Shown here in pieces: positions 42,350 to 51,428 of a DNA stretch of 64,000 bases (positions are counted from its first letter, which is position 1; every line of letters begins with the position of its first letter). The notes below the pieces were generated by a model. It did not search any database and was not told the origin of the DNA. It saw only the letters and a program-made list of their open reading frames with translations. The DNA is taken from the NCBI GenBank assembly GCA_963640855.1, contig CAVIAJ010000006.1:1-64000 (forward strand). The letters are read 5' to 3'. This DNA comes from Methanarcanum sp963640855. GTDB taxonomy: Archaea; Thermoplasmatota; Thermoplasmata; Methanomassiliicoccales; Methanomethylophilaceae. The translations under genes were made by a program, and so were the position numbers.

Positions 42350-43078
42350 TTACTCTTCCTGAGCTTCTTCAGCTGCAGGTTCCGCTGCGGGTTCTTCCTC
42401 TGCGGGAGCCTCTTCTGCTGCCGGTGTCTCTTCGACTTCGGGCTTTGCGAAGATATCCATGATGGATTCGGGCTCCCCCTCACCGTTGGAGAGAACTTCA
42501 CTCTTGCGGATTTCGATCCTCTTGATGGGGATGACAACATGACATGCCTTTGCGACAATTCTGCCCATGTCGCCGGAGACGATGAGCTTAATCATGTTGG
42601 AGAGGTCGTTCTCCTTTCCCATCTCGTTGAGTGCGTCTGCGATGCAGCGCCTCATCCCTTCTTCCTGTGAAGACTGAATCCTCTTGTCCGCGATTGACAT
42701 TGTCTTAATCCTGAGGACGTATCCGTCTTTGGTCTCGACATCGACAACGTGATCAGTCTTCGTCTTCTTTCTTCTCGTCAGTCTTCTCACGTAGTCGCTG
42801 GTGAGCTCGTGACCGATGAACGATGTCTTCGCGTCATGGCCGTCAACGCCTGTAATCTGGAACTTCATCTTGATGTGCTGCTTGGAGAAGTCGCCTGTGA
42901 GTTCCTGAACGGTAACATCGACTGTCCTTCCGTAGAGTGTTTCCACTTCGATTGCGGGTGTGTCTCCAATCTCGACCTCGTTGAACATACGGGGTGCGTG
43001 AATCTTATACCATTCTTTTGCTTTCCACTTGTCCTTAATCTTACGGGACGCGGTCTTGACTTTCTTTGCTGCTGCCAT
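42350..43078 (-). CDS. rps3ae: Ribosomal protein eS1 (S3Ae)
   Basis: 242 residues. It opens with a basic stretch (VKTASRKIKDKWKAKEWYKIHAP) and continues with RTVDVTVQELTGDFSKQHIKMKFQITGVDG, RRKKTKTDHVVDVETKDGYVLRIKTM and RIEIRKSEVL, all characteristic of archaeal S3Ae. The C-terminal 35 residues are a low-complexity Glu/Ala/Pro tail. The start is fixed by an excellent ribosome binding site (AAGGAGGATT) 4 nt upstream and a TATA box about 45-55 nt upstream. The tRNA-Met gene follows downstream. Confidence 0.95.
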   Translation of the reverse strand: MAAAKKVKTASRKIKDKWKAKEWYKIHAPRMFNEVEIGDTPAIEVETLYGRTVDVTVQELTGDFSKQHIKMKFQITGVDGHDAKTSFIGHELTSDYVRRLTRRKKTKTDHVVDVETKDGYVLRIKTMSIADKRIQSSQEEGMRRCIADALNEMGKENDLSNMIKLIVSGDMGRIVAKACHVVIPIKRIEIRKSEVLSNGEGEPESIMDIFAKPEVEETPAAEEAPAEEEPAAEPAAEEAQEE

Positions 43079-43083
43079 CAGAA

Positions 43084-43132
43084 TCCTCCTTGACTTGAAG
43101 CAAGATGATGATATACACTTAGTATAAAAACA
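43084..43132 (-). promoter_or_regulatory. eS1 promoter and strong Shine-Dalgarno
   Basis: On the minus strand TTTTTATACT (about 43121-43130) resembles a TATA box, and AAGGAGGATT lies right before the start codon. This is one of few genes in the window with both a leader and a strong ribosome binding site, as expected for a highly translated ribosomal protein. A second AT-rich core lies further upstream near 43147. Confidence 0.6.
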
Positions 43133-43263
43133 CTTTCAGTATGTTTTAAATATAAGTGGTTAATGAAAATCGTCCACAATTATCCCAAACAGGATAATCG
43201 GTACGATTCGGCAGATGTCCTTTCAATTTTATACTGAAACAAACAGAGAATTAATTGGAAGTA

Positions 43264-43282
43264 CAGGGGGATGATCCCCCTG
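43264..43282 (-). terminator. Terminator of hdrCB
   Basis: Seven-bp stem CAGGGGG/CCCCCTG with a 5-nt loop, 11 nt past the hdrB stop on the minus strand, followed by TACTTCCAATTAATTC. Confidence 0.65.
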
Positions 43283-43292
43283 CGTTTCAGTT

Positions 43293-44138
43293 TCAGAGCA
43301 CGACAGGTGTCTGGTGTGCCGCAAGTCCGAGCGATTTCTCGTCCATTCCCATTGCAATTCCGTAGAGCTGCGAGAGGTGGAGAACGGGGATGCTGTAACC
43401 AAGTTCCTTCTGTCCGATATCGAACTGGAGGTGACAGAACGGACATACATCGACGATGTATTTTGCGCCAGATTCTTTCATGTTCTCGAGGTTGGTCTGT
43501 GTGAACTTGAGTGCGTTTGCGGGGAATCCGGAACGGAGACCTCCTCCTGCACCGCAGCACATGACCTTCTGTTTCCTGGGCATGGATTTTGCACCGGTTG
43601 CCTCGATCAGATCGTCAAGGATATGGGGGTTCTCGGGGTCGTCCAGCTGTTTGATCTTGCTGGGCTTGAGGAAGTGGCATCCGTAGAATGCTGCAACCTG
43701 GTACTCAAGGGGCTTGGTGATCTTTGCTTTGATTGCTTCGACACCGACCTCGTTGTAGAGGACTTCTGCGAAGTGCCTTACTTTGGTTGTTCCTTTGTAC
43801 TCGAGTCCGATCTTTGCGAGGATCTTGTTGACTTCTGCGAGAAGATCTTTGTCCTCTGCAAGTTCGTGTGCTGCATCAAAGAGTGAACCGTAGCATCCGT
43901 TGCAGACTGTGAGGATGTCGAGACCCTCTTTCTCTGCGAGAGCGAGGTTCCTTGCCGCTGCGGCAATCCATGTTGTCTTGTCGAATGCCCTGATTACTCC
44001 GGGTGCGGGACAGCAGCTTGCGTCTTTGAGATCGACGAGCTCAAGACCGAGTGCTTCTGCAACGACCCTTGTGGATTTCTCGATACCGGGGTATCTGAGA
44101 GGTGCGATGCAACCGAGGAAGAATGCGTATTTTGCCAT
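43293..44138 (-). CDS. hdrB: CoB-CoM heterodisulfide reductase subunit B
   Basis: 281 residues. Both CCG motifs are complete: Cys10, Cys42-Cys43, Cys79, Cys82 and Cys154, Cys194-Cys195, Cys232, Cys235. These hold the two non-cubane [4Fe-4S] clusters that split the CoM-S-S-CoB heterodisulfide in the last step of methanogenesis. It works in the cytoplasm with HdrC and the flavin-bearing HdrA, which is not in this window. The ATG at 44136-44138 with GGAGTGATT upstream is preferred to an overlapping GTG. hdrC lies directly upstream (5 nt). Confidence 0.96.
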   Translation of the reverse strand: MAKYAFFLGCIAPLRYPGIEKSTRVVAEALGLELVDLKDASCCPAPGVIRAFDKTTWIAAAARNLALAEKEGLDILTVCNGCYGSLFDAAHELAEDKDLLAEVNKILAKIGLEYKGTTKVRHFAEVLYNEVGVEAIKAKITKPLEYQVAAFYGCHFLKPSKIKQLDDPENPHILDDLIEATGAKSMPRKQKVMCCGAGGGLRSGFPANALKFTQTNLENMKESGAKYIVDVCPFCHLQFDIGQKELGYSIPVLHLSQLYGIAMGMDEKSLGLAAHQTPVVL

Positions 44139-44143
44139 TATAA

Positions 44144-44638
44144 TCACTCCATCAGTTTCTTGAATCCGGTAGCCTCAAGGATAACGCTGAGGTCTGCCAT
44201 GGCTTTATCGTTTGCGAGTACCGTCGGGGGTACCTCGTCGAGACCGAGTTCTTTCCTCTGTGCCTTGACTTTGTCGTTGATGGATACGGTGTGTCCGTAT
44301 GCAACAAGGTTCTCTCCTGTCTTCTTGTGGGTGGGAACCATCTTGCCGTTTGCGACTGCAATGTTCCTGAGTGCGATAACAACATCGACGATCGGAACAC
44401 CGCGGGGGCATCTCTCTTCGCATGTGTAGCATGTTGTGCACTGCCAGAGATCCTCACTGCTGATGATGTCGTCTTTCAGTCCGAGCTGTGCCATCCTCAT
44501 GAGTTTCCTGGTCCTGTAGGCTGTGTTCTTTCCCGAGGGGCAGCCTGCGGAACAGGTACCGCACTGGAAGCACATTTTTGCGCCCTCTCCGCCTGCAGCG
44601 GTGAGCTCGCCAATGAATTCAGGGTTGGGTGCTACCAT
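44144..44638 (-). CDS. hdrC: CoB-CoM heterodisulfide reductase subunit C
   Basis: 164 residues with two classical [4Fe-4S] motifs: CFQCGTCSAGCP (Cys23, 26, 29, 33) and CTTCYTCEERCP (Cys67, 70, 73, 77). HdrC passes electrons from HdrA to the active site on HdrB. It is the first gene of the hdrCB unit. Its promoter (TATA-like TATATAG within 44671-44684) is framed by an inverted repeat. Confidence 0.96.
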   Translation of the reverse strand: MVAPNPEFIGELTAAGGEGAKMCFQCGTCSAGCPSGKNTAYRTRKLMRMAQLGLKDDIISSEDLWQCTTCYTCEERCPRGVPIVDVVIALRNIAVANGKMVPTHKKTGENLVAYGHTVSINDKVKAQRKELGLDEVPPTVLANDKAMADLSVILEATGFKKLME

Positions 44639-44650
44639 TGATATTACCTA

Positions 44651-44691
44651 GGACGTGTTAGGTGGACGTACTATATAATTCATTTACGTCC
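44651..44691 (-). promoter_or_regulatory. Repeat cluster framing the hdrCB promoter
   Basis: GGACGTA (44664-44670) and its inverse TACGTCC (44685-44691) flank 14 nt that contain the TATA-like element CTATATAATT. A further GGACGT occurs at 44651. A bound regulator would cover the TATA box, so control of hdrCB by a dimeric protein is plausible. The regulator gene just upstream is a natural candidate, but this is inference. Confidence 0.5.
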
Positions 44692-44726
44692 GAAGTTTGA
44701 AGTATTACCTTAAACAGCAATACTCA

Positions 44727-45500
44727 TCAGAACTGCTTCGACTGGAGATACCTCAGGATGCGGGTGATCTCTTTGACTTCCCTTCTGTAGACTGCGGTTA
44801 TCGAATGTCTGAGAAGATGTTTGTCGGTGGCGCTCTTTAATTTAAGACCTTTCTTCTGCAAAAGATATTCATCTATGAAGAAACTCTTGTTTGAATTGAT
44901 AAGTTCCGAGAGAAGATATGTCTCCGAATCTATTCTGTAATCCGTGCCCATGAGGTCCAACTGTGCGTATGCGATTCTCTGTGCACCGTATTTGTACCTC
45001 ATATACGAAGGGCCGTTGTCGACATGGATCATATCCATATATCCTACGTCGGACCATTCGTAATCGTCCACTTCATTCAGAAGCTGGGGATCGTCGAGAA
45101 TTATGATATCGGACATCCCTTGCTTCAGAGAACGTACGTTGGTGTAATCGTCTGACACTATGATGGATGCTTTGATCTTCGACGAAGACACCGCCTGCAT
45201 CACCAATTCTTCGGTAACAGGAGAACAGGATATCGTGAATTCTCTGTCGTAAGTGCATCTTTCGTCCATCATCCCTGCGACTTCCAAAAGTCTCAGGCCT
45301 GTTTCGGTAAGTTCCGTACCGTTCGGAGTGGATGCCATCAGACGTGTACCCGCAACATCCTCCATCTGCACCATATATCTGTGAACAACCGGGGGCGATA
45401 TACCGAGTTCTTTGGCCGCTGCGGTCTTACTGCCCAGTCTGTTAATGGCTGCAAGTACCTCCAACTGTCTGGATGATATGTTGCGTCCGTTCACGACCAT
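44727..45500 (-). CDS. LysR/ModE-type winged-helix regulator upstream of hdrCB
   Basis: 257 residues from ATG 45498-45500; a GTG eight codons upstream is possible. Residues 8-75 are a LysR-type HTH (SSRQLEVLAAINRLGSKTAAAKELGISPPVVHRYMVQMEDVAGTRLM, then TELTETGLRLL). The middle (residues 90-190) resembles a periplasmic-binding-like effector fold (FTISCSPVTEELVMQAV; ASIIVSDDYTNVRSLKQGMSDIIILDDP), so it probably senses a small molecule. It is encoded 88 nt upstream of hdrC on the same strand. No known archaeal member is recognised by name. Confidence 0.75.
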   Translation of the reverse strand: MVVNGRNISSRQLEVLAAINRLGSKTAAAKELGISPPVVHRYMVQMEDVAGTRLMASTPNGTELTETGLRLLEVAGMMDERCTYDREFTISCSPVTEELVMQAVSSSKIKASIIVSDDYTNVRSLKQGMSDIIILDDPQLLNEVDDYEWSDVGYMDMIHVDNGPSYMRYKYGAQRIAYAQLDLMGTDYRIDSETYLLSELINSNKSFFIDEYLLQKKGLKLKSATDKHLLRHSITAVYRREVKEITRILRYLQSKQF

Positions 45501-45626
45501 GTATGTTTTTACCTCAATCTCCACAATTCTGAAGATGCACGGAGTATAGATTTAATTTTCGACAGTTTCCCTTTATTTAGTTGAATACATATCACACACC
45601 GTAGATTCGCAGTAACCGGGGATTTC

Positions 45627-47315
45627 ATGGACACCACGACGATTATAACGGCAATTCTGATGCTCGCGGCAGGTATCGGCGTATTCCTGGTTGCATGCAT
45701 GATGCTCAGCAACAATCTCGAATCGATTTGCAGTTCCAAACTGAAAGCACTTTTTGCGAAAGCATCTGATAAGAAATTGGTCGGAGTGGGAATCGGTACC
45801 GTCACCACAGCCGCAATTCAGAGTTCCGGAGCTACATCGGTCCTGGTCATCGGTTTCGTGAATGCCGGAATTATGTCTCTGACATTGGCTACGGCGATTA
45901 TCTACGGAGCCAACATAGGAACTACGGTTACGGCTCAGATTGTTTCATTGGGAATGTTCGGCAGCGACGGCATAAGTTTCACTGTGATTTTCTCGGCATT
46001 GGCCGGTGTGGGAGCATTCATCTACGCATATGCCAAGAACGATAAAACAAAGAAAATCGGTGGAATAGTTGCCGGTTTCGGTATGCTCTTCGTCGGCCTG
46101 GATCTGATGAGTGTATCGATGTCGGACTTCGCTCAGTCAGGGGAAGTTATCAATTTACTGTCGAATATCGATAATCTGATTCTTCTGATTATCATCGGAG
46201 TGTTACTGACCGCGTTGGTACAGAGTTCGTCGGTCGTAACATCTATCGCAATCGTTATGCTCGTTCAGGGACTGATCAGTCTCGAACAGGGAATCTATAT
46301 CACAATGGGTTCCAACATCGGTTCGTGTATTGTCGCTATTCTTGCGGCCCTGAGCAGCGGACTGAATGCAAAAAGAGTTGCGGCAATACATCTGTCGTTC
46401 AACGTTTTCGGTGTCGTTCTCTTTACGGTTGCGGGATTTATAATGACCGCCGTTACATCCGGCGAATGGACCTTCGGTACACTGTTCGCATCCATGTTCC
46501 CTAATGCTCCCCAGATTCAGCTGGCTATGTTCCACACGATATTCAATGTGATTACGGTCGCCATTATGCTTCCGCTGACGTCCTATCTCATCGCATTCGT
46601 CACGAAACTTCTGCCCGATAAAAAAGTGGAAGTTACCGTGGAGGAAGGAGAACCTCACATGTACTTCATCAACGAATACATGTTGAAAACCCCCGCAATC
46701 GCAGTCATGGAAGTCAAGAACGAGATGATCAACATGTCCAAAATCGCAATCGAGAACTTCGATTACGCATGCGACGTCATCTGTACCATGGACAATTACG
46801 ACTACAGGACATTCAGGGCAAAAGAGAAAGAACTCAACTATCTCAAAAAGAATATTCCCCGTTTTATCGTAAAACTGTCCAACACCGAGCTGAGCAAAAA
46901 GGACAGTGTCTATGTCTCCACAGTCTACCGCACGGTTACCGATTTGGAACGTATCGGAGACTATTCCAAAAATATCATCGGATACGCGGAAAAGATGAAA
47001 ATATCCTCGGATGAATTCTCAGATTACGCCAAAGACGAGATAAGAAACGTACAGAAACTCATTGATTCACTGTACACCAATATCGTGAAAGCGTATGAGA
47101 ATCTGGACTATGATGCACTCGAAGAAGCCTACAGGATCGAAGATAATATCGACAGTGTCACAGACAAGATGGCCGACAGCCACATCCTGAGAATCAACGA
47201 AGGCATATGTTCCACCAGCGCAGGTGCGGAATTCCTCTCGCTTACATCGGACGCGGAGAGGGTTGCGGACCACTTTATCAATATGGGTAAGACAATCAAA
47301 GAACTCAGAAGATGA
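45627..47315 (+). CDS. Na+/phosphate cotransporter (NptA/PiT-II type) with a PhoU-like domain
   Basis: 562 residues. Two inverted membrane repeats carry the QSS signatures: AAIQSSGATSVLVIGFV with YGANIGTTVTAQ, then ALVQSSSVVTSIAIVM with MGSNIGSCIVA. After about residue 350 comes a soluble, helical PhoU-like domain (MEVKNEMINMSKIAIENFDYACDVI; RTVTDLERIGDYSKNI; ERVADHFINMGKTI). Such proteins import phosphate with Na+. The gene stands alone with its own upstream AT-rich region. Confidence 0.92.
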   Translation: MDTTTIITAILMLAAGIGVFLVACMMLSNNLESICSSKLKALFAKASDKKLVGVGIGTVTTAAIQSSGATSVLVIGFVNAGIMSLTLATAIIYGANIGTTVTAQIVSLGMFGSDGISFTVIFSALAGVGAFIYAYAKNDKTKKIGGIVAGFGMLFVGLDLMSVSMSDFAQSGEVINLLSNIDNLILLIIIGVLLTALVQSSSVVTSIAIVMLVQGLISLEQGIYITMGSNIGSCIVAILAALSSGLNAKRVAAIHLSFNVFGVVLFTVAGFIMTAVTSGEWTFGTLFASMFPNAPQIQLAMFHTIFNVITVAIMLPLTSYLIAFVTKLLPDKKVEVTVEEGEPHMYFINEYMLKTPAIAVMEVKNEMINMSKIAIENFDYACDVICTMDNYDYRTFRAKEKELNYLKKNIPRFIVKLSNTELSKKDSVYVSTVYRTVTDLERIGDYSKNIIGYAEKMKISSDEFSDYAKDEIRNVQKLIDSLYTNIVKAYENLDYDALEEAYRIEDNIDSVTDKMADSHILRINEGICSTSAGAEFLSLTSDAERVADHFINMGKTIKELRR

Positions 47316-47371
47316 ATTTGATTTTCGTACGAACATTATAATTTAATATCCGTCACTATATACGACCACGC

Positions 47372-48862
47372 ATGAGTCTGTTGGGAGAGAAATTCAGAGA
47401 AGTCATCACCTCCACTGTCCCGATAGTACTTTTGATTACGATTCTCGCGATATTCGTTTTGGGACTGCCGACAGATCAGATGATGCTGTTCCTCCTGTGT
47501 GTGGTAATGGTGATTGTCGGATTCGCAGTGTTCCTTTCGGGTGTCGATTGGGGAATACATCCGATGGGAATGTCTATAGGACAGGAAATCCCGAAGAGAA
47601 GATCAAGACTGTTTATGATTATCATCGTCTTCGCAATTTCGTTCCTTGTAACGGTTGCGGAACCCGATGTGACCGTATTCGGAACACAGGTTCATTCTCT
47701 GTTCTCGTCGATAGATCCGACCACACTCGCCTATGCAATCGGCATAGGTGTTGCCGTATTCCTCATAGTCGCATCGTTCAGAATCATCTACAAACTGTCG
47801 CTGAAACTTCTGATAACCATAGGTTACGCCGTGGCGATCGGATTGGTTGTGTTCATGGATATGACCGGAAACACCGAGTTCATCGGTATCGCCCTGGATT
47901 CCGGAGGTGTCACCACAGGTCCGGTTACAGTACCTATCCTTCTTGCTCTGGGCATAGGGATATGCACTATGGGACACAGCAGAGACAGTATGGACGGTTT
48001 CGGAATGATCGGATTGGCATCCATCGGACCGATTATCGCCGTTCTTGTATTGGGGCTGTTCAGCGGAGGAGGTTCCGAAGAAGTTGTTTCCAGCGTTTCC
48101 CACAGCACCATCGATTTCGATCTGATTCTTACGGAATTCAGGAACTCGGCGTCAAGTGTTGCCACCGCGCTGATACCTCTGATGATATTCTTCGTCATAT
48201 TCCAGAGAATTTTCCTGAAGTACTCATGGACTGCAGTTACCGTGGTATTGGAAGGTACTGCGGTCGCAGGTATCGGAGTTGTGATATTCCTTACCGGTGT
48301 GTACACAGGATTCATGCCGATTGCGACAAGTCTCGGTGTGAAATTGGGAGAAATGGCTGCGGATCAGTGGTATCTGATCGCAGGACTCGGATTCCTTATG
48401 GGATTCCTCGTCGCATGTGCGGAACCTGCCGTATCGATTCTCGGAGATCAGGTTGAAGAATCCTCGGGAGGGATTCTCCGTAAAAGACTAATTATCATGA
48501 TTATATCCATAGGTGTGGCGGCATTCGTCGCCATCGGTATGATGAAACTCATGTTCAACATCAACCTTGCATACATCGTCGTACCCGGATTCATTCTTAC
48601 GCTGATTATTATGTGGATCGGCGACAGGGAAATGGTGGGTATCGCATTCGATGCAGGAGGTGTTGCGACAGGACCTATGTCAGTCGCCATACTTTCGTCG
48701 TTCTATGTAGGATTGGCATCCGCACTTTACACGGGAACACAGGCAGTCATCTACGGATTCGGATTGATCTGTCTTATCGCTCTCGCACCGTGTATGTTCC
48801 TGAGTATACTCGGACTGTACACCAAACACAACAAAATGAAAGACGGCGAATACTATGAGTGA
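47372..48862 (+). CDS. DUF1538 tandem-repeat membrane protein
   Basis: 496 residues with about 12 helices in two homologous halves. Each half has the DUF1538 pattern: GFAVFLSGVDWGIHPMGMSIGQEIP with TVAEPDVTVFGTQV in the first, and FLTGVYTGFMPIATSLGVKLGE with ACAEPAVSILGDQVEE in the second; each also has a GGVTTGPVTVP or GGVATGPMSVA helix. The family is presumed to be a transporter of unknown substrate. The stop region overlaps the next gene by 8 nt. Confidence 0.88.
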   Translation: MSLLGEKFREVITSTVPIVLLITILAIFVLGLPTDQMMLFLLCVVMVIVGFAVFLSGVDWGIHPMGMSIGQEIPKRRSRLFMIIIVFAISFLVTVAEPDVTVFGTQVHSLFSSIDPTTLAYAIGIGVAVFLIVASFRIIYKLSLKLLITIGYAVAIGLVVFMDMTGNTEFIGIALDSGGVTTGPVTVPILLALGIGICTMGHSRDSMDGFGMIGLASIGPIIAVLVLGLFSGGGSEEVVSSVSHSTIDFDLILTEFRNSASSVATALIPLMIFFVIFQRIFLKYSWTAVTVVLEGTAVAGIGVVIFLTGVYTGFMPIATSLGVKLGEMAADQWYLIAGLGFLMGFLVACAEPAVSILGDQVEESSGGILRKRLIIMIISIGVAAFVAIGMMKLMFNINLAYIVVPGFILTLIIMWIGDREMVGIAFDAGGVATGPMSVAILSSFYVGLASALYTGTQAVIYGFGLICLIALAPCMFLSILGLYTKHNKMKDGEYYE

Positions 48863-49343
48863 TACAAGATCCGACAGTGTTTTGGTCATAGGGCTCGGAA
48901 GTCCGATAATGTCCGACGATGCAATCGGATTGATTGTTGCCGGGAAAATCGAAGAAATGAATCTGAAGAACGTGGAAACACGTCAGGAAGCCATCGGAGG
49001 ATTGGACATCATCCCCGTTCTGTGGGGATATAAGTATGCAATAATCGTGGATGCCATTCAAACACGTCAGCAGCCTGTGGGTACTGTAATGATTTTCAAC
49101 CCCGAAGATTTCGAACCTACCGTCACAAACGCCTCGGCTCACGATTTCAATCTTGCAACGGCTATGAAAATCGGGCGCAATATGGAACCGGAACAGATAC
49201 CCGATAAGGTAATTTTCATTGCGATCGAAGTCGAAGACATTCAGACAGTTCACGAAGGAATGACGGAGAGCGTGACAGCCGCAGTCGGCGACGCTGTCGA
49301 CGCAGCCCTCCATTATGTCGAAGAATTTCAGAAATCCAACTGA
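48855..49343 (+). CDS. Hydrogenase maturation protease-like protein (peptidase M52)
   Basis: 162 residues. The family glycine loop appears as VIGLGSPIMSDDAIG. The three nickel ligands of HybD-type proteases (Glu16, Asp62, His93) align with Asp22, Asp66 (IIVDAIQ) and His96 (NASAHDFNLA), so the first ligand is Asp instead of Glu. These proteases cut the C-terminal tail from the large hydrogenase subunit after Ni insertion. No hydrogenase gene is in the window; the nearest partner is the DUF1538 gene, which it overlaps by 8 nt. It overlaps the M16 gene tail to tail by 16 nt. Confidence 0.85.
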   Translation: MSDTRSDSVLVIGLGSPIMSDDAIGLIVAGKIEEMNLKNVETRQEAIGGLDIIPVLWGYKYAIIVDAIQTRQQPVGTVMIFNPEDFEPTVTNASAHDFNLATAMKIGRNMEPEQIPDKVIFIAIEVEDIQTVHEGMTESVTAAVGDAVDAALHYVEEFQKSN

Positions 49344-50602
49344 GATACGCTGAAATTCTTCATGTCTTTGACATCCGCACCGTACATCACAACGTTGAGT
49401 CCTTTCGGATCCATTACCTTCCCGGCAATGCGCATAACATCTTCTTCGGTAACGGCATCCAATCTCATCAGACGTTCATCTAATGATCTGGGTTTTCCGG
49501 TAAGCATAGTGCCTTTCGCAAGACTGTAAAGTCTGCGGTCTGTGGATTCGGTACCTCTGATCAACGCACCTTTCACGAGATTCTTCACCCTCGTCAGTTC
49601 TCCTTCGGTAAGTCCGTTCTCTTTCAGGGACCTGTATGTACGCGCAACGGTGTTGATTGCTTCATACACATTCTCTTCGGTAGCGGACATGAACGTTCCC
49701 ATGCTTCCCGCATCGGTGTATTGGTCCACGTAATCGTATATGGAGTAAACGAGAGCTTTCTTCTCTCTGACATCCTGGAACAGTCTTGAAGAAGAGCCGG
49801 ATCCCAGGATCGCACTTAACATTGACAATGCAGGAATATCATCCGATTTTGCATCGAATGCTCTGAATCCCATTCCCACATAACAGTGGTCTCCCTCCCA
49901 TTTGTAATGCTTATACACAGAACCTGAAACGTTCGGAGCTTTCCTTTCGTTGGCTTTTCCTCCCGCCATATCGTCGAAGTTCTCTTCCGCCCATGCGACG
50001 GCATCCTGAGGATCCGCCGCACCGCAAGCAAATACCGTAAGATTGGGAATTCTGTATCTGTCTTCGTAATACTTACGGAGATCTTTCGATGTGAGTGATT
50101 TTACAACCTCTCTCGTACCTGCTTCGTTCTGTCCCAGACGGTGACCGCCCCAAATAACTTCTCCGAAAAGATCGTGAATATACGAATCGGGATCGTTCTC
50201 ACACATGTTGATTTCCTGCAGTACGATCTTTTTCTCCAACTGAGTATCGTCTTCCGCAATCAGAGGGTTTCTGACGATATCGGCAACCAATTCTTTGGCG
50301 ACGTTGGATGTTTCTTTCAGCGTAAGTCCGTAGAATGCAGTCATCTCTTTTGCGGTGAAAGCATTCATCTCTCCTCCCGCTCCTTCGATTTCCTTTGACA
50401 TCTGGAAGGATGTACGCTTATAGGTTGCTCTGAACACAACGTGTTCCAACAGGTGCGACAGACCCATAATCTCCTGAGTTTCGTCTCTCGAACCTGTATT
50501 CACCGCCACCATGTATCCGGAAATTCTGCATCCGGGAACGGGATCGGTTATGACGGGTATGCCCGCCGACGTGTATTCGGTTGAGATTGTATTGTCTGCC
50601 AT
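49328..50602 (-). CDS. M16-family zinc peptidase
   Basis: 424 residues from ATG 50600-50602. The inverted zinc motif His50-x2-Glu53-His54 (LSHLLEHVVF) and the distal ligand Glu130, exactly 76 residues after His54, are present, so the enzyme should be active. The second half is the usual non-catalytic M16 repeat (GFRAFDAKSDDIPALSMLSAILGSGSSSRLFQDVREKKALVYSIYDY). Family members degrade small peptides or process precursors. No signal peptide. It is divergent from the PAC2 gene over 51 bp. Confidence 0.92.
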   Translation of the reverse strand: MADNTISTEYTSAGIPVITDPVPGCRISGYMVAVNTGSRDETQEIMGLSHLLEHVVFRATYKRTSFQMSKEIEGAGGEMNAFTAKEMTAFYGLTLKETSNVAKELVADIVRNPLIAEDDTQLEKKIVLQEINMCENDPDSYIHDLFGEVIWGGHRLGQNEAGTREVVKSLTSKDLRKYYEDRYRIPNLTVFACGAADPQDAVAWAEENFDDMAGGKANERKAPNVSGSVYKHYKWEGDHCYVGMGFRAFDAKSDDIPALSMLSAILGSGSSSRLFQDVREKKALVYSIYDYVDQYTDAGSMGTFMSATEENVYEAINTVARTYRSLKENGLTEGELTRVKNLVKGALIRGTESTDRRLYSLAKGTMLTGKPRSLDERLMRLDAVTEEDVMRIAGKVMDPKGLNVVMYGADVKDMKNFSVSQLDF

Positions 50603-50653
50603 AATCCGACGTATCGTGGAACACCTTAATATCATTACCACGATGGGGTAAGC

Positions 50654-51391
50654 ATGGATGAGATGACCCTTCACGAATACACCGACAGAGAACTGAAGAA
50701 TGCCGTTGCCATCATCGGTTTCCCGAGCCTGGGGCTCATCAGTTCCATCGCAACGAGTTTCCTTGCCAAAGAACTGAAACTCGACCTGATTGCTTCGATC
50801 TCATCTCCTTCGTTCCCGCCCTATGCCATAATTCAGGACGGAATTCCGATGCCTCCTGTCAGATTCTATATGGGATCGAGAGAAAACGCAGAAGGTGACG
50901 GAGGAATCGACTGTGAAGATATTGTAGTCATAACATCCGAATTCGTTCCCAAAGCCGAAACGTTCACTGTACTGGCGGATATTCTTGTGAATTGGTGCCG
51001 TGACAACAACGTTCACACAGTGATAACATTGGACGGAATACCTCAGTTCGATGCGGATCAGTACAGCATCCTCGGTGTCGGTTCGACACAGAGGGCCAGA
51101 GATTTGATGAAAAAATACGATATAAATTCAATCGACGAGGGAATGGTAAGAGGGCTCTCCGGAATGGTACTTGTAAACGCAGCCGAAAACGATCTCGATG
51201 TCATCACGCTTTTGGGTTCCGCGAGACAGGATATGCCGGATCCGAGAGGCGCCGCCAAGATTATGGAACCTTTGGCGAAAATGTTCCCCGAACTTGAAAT
51301 CAATACAGAACCTCTGTACAAAGAAGCGGAAGAGATTGAAAAGAGATTCACGGCCCAGAACGATGCAAGAAACGACAGCATCTACGGCTGA
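50654..51391 (+). CDS. PAC2-family protein, proteasome-assembly-chaperone-like
   Basis: 245 residues. Characteristic PAC2 stretches are AVAIIGFPSLGLISSIATSFLAKEL, SPSFPPYAIIQDGIPMPPVRFY, VITLDGIP and GLSGMVLVNAAENDLDVITLLGSA, with a C-terminal helix ending KEAEEIEKRF. Archaeal members relate to the eukaryotic proteasome assembly chaperone PAC2; some lack the C-terminal HbYX motif, as here. It may act in proteasome or multi-subunit assembly. It is followed by the arginine decarboxylase gene. Confidence 0.88.
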   Translation: MDEMTLHEYTDRELKNAVAIIGFPSLGLISSIATSFLAKELKLDLIASISSPSFPPYAIIQDGIPMPPVRFYMGSRENAEGDGGIDCEDIVVITSEFVPKAETFTVLADILVNWCRDNNVHTVITLDGIPQFDADQYSILGVGSTQRARDLMKKYDINSIDEGMVRGLSGMVLVNAAENDLDVITLLGSARQDMPDPRGAAKIMEPLAKMFPELEINTEPLYKEAEEIEKRFTAQNDARNDSIYG

Positions 51392-51428
51392 GTTCCCTCT
51401 TAAATATCAGTTGCCCATATGACTTCCT

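Noticed and set aside
44727..45524. Start at the upstream GTG (45522-45524) for the regulator
   Set aside because: The ATG at 45498-45500 begins right before the HTH, and no better ribosome binding site supports the GTG. It remains possible.
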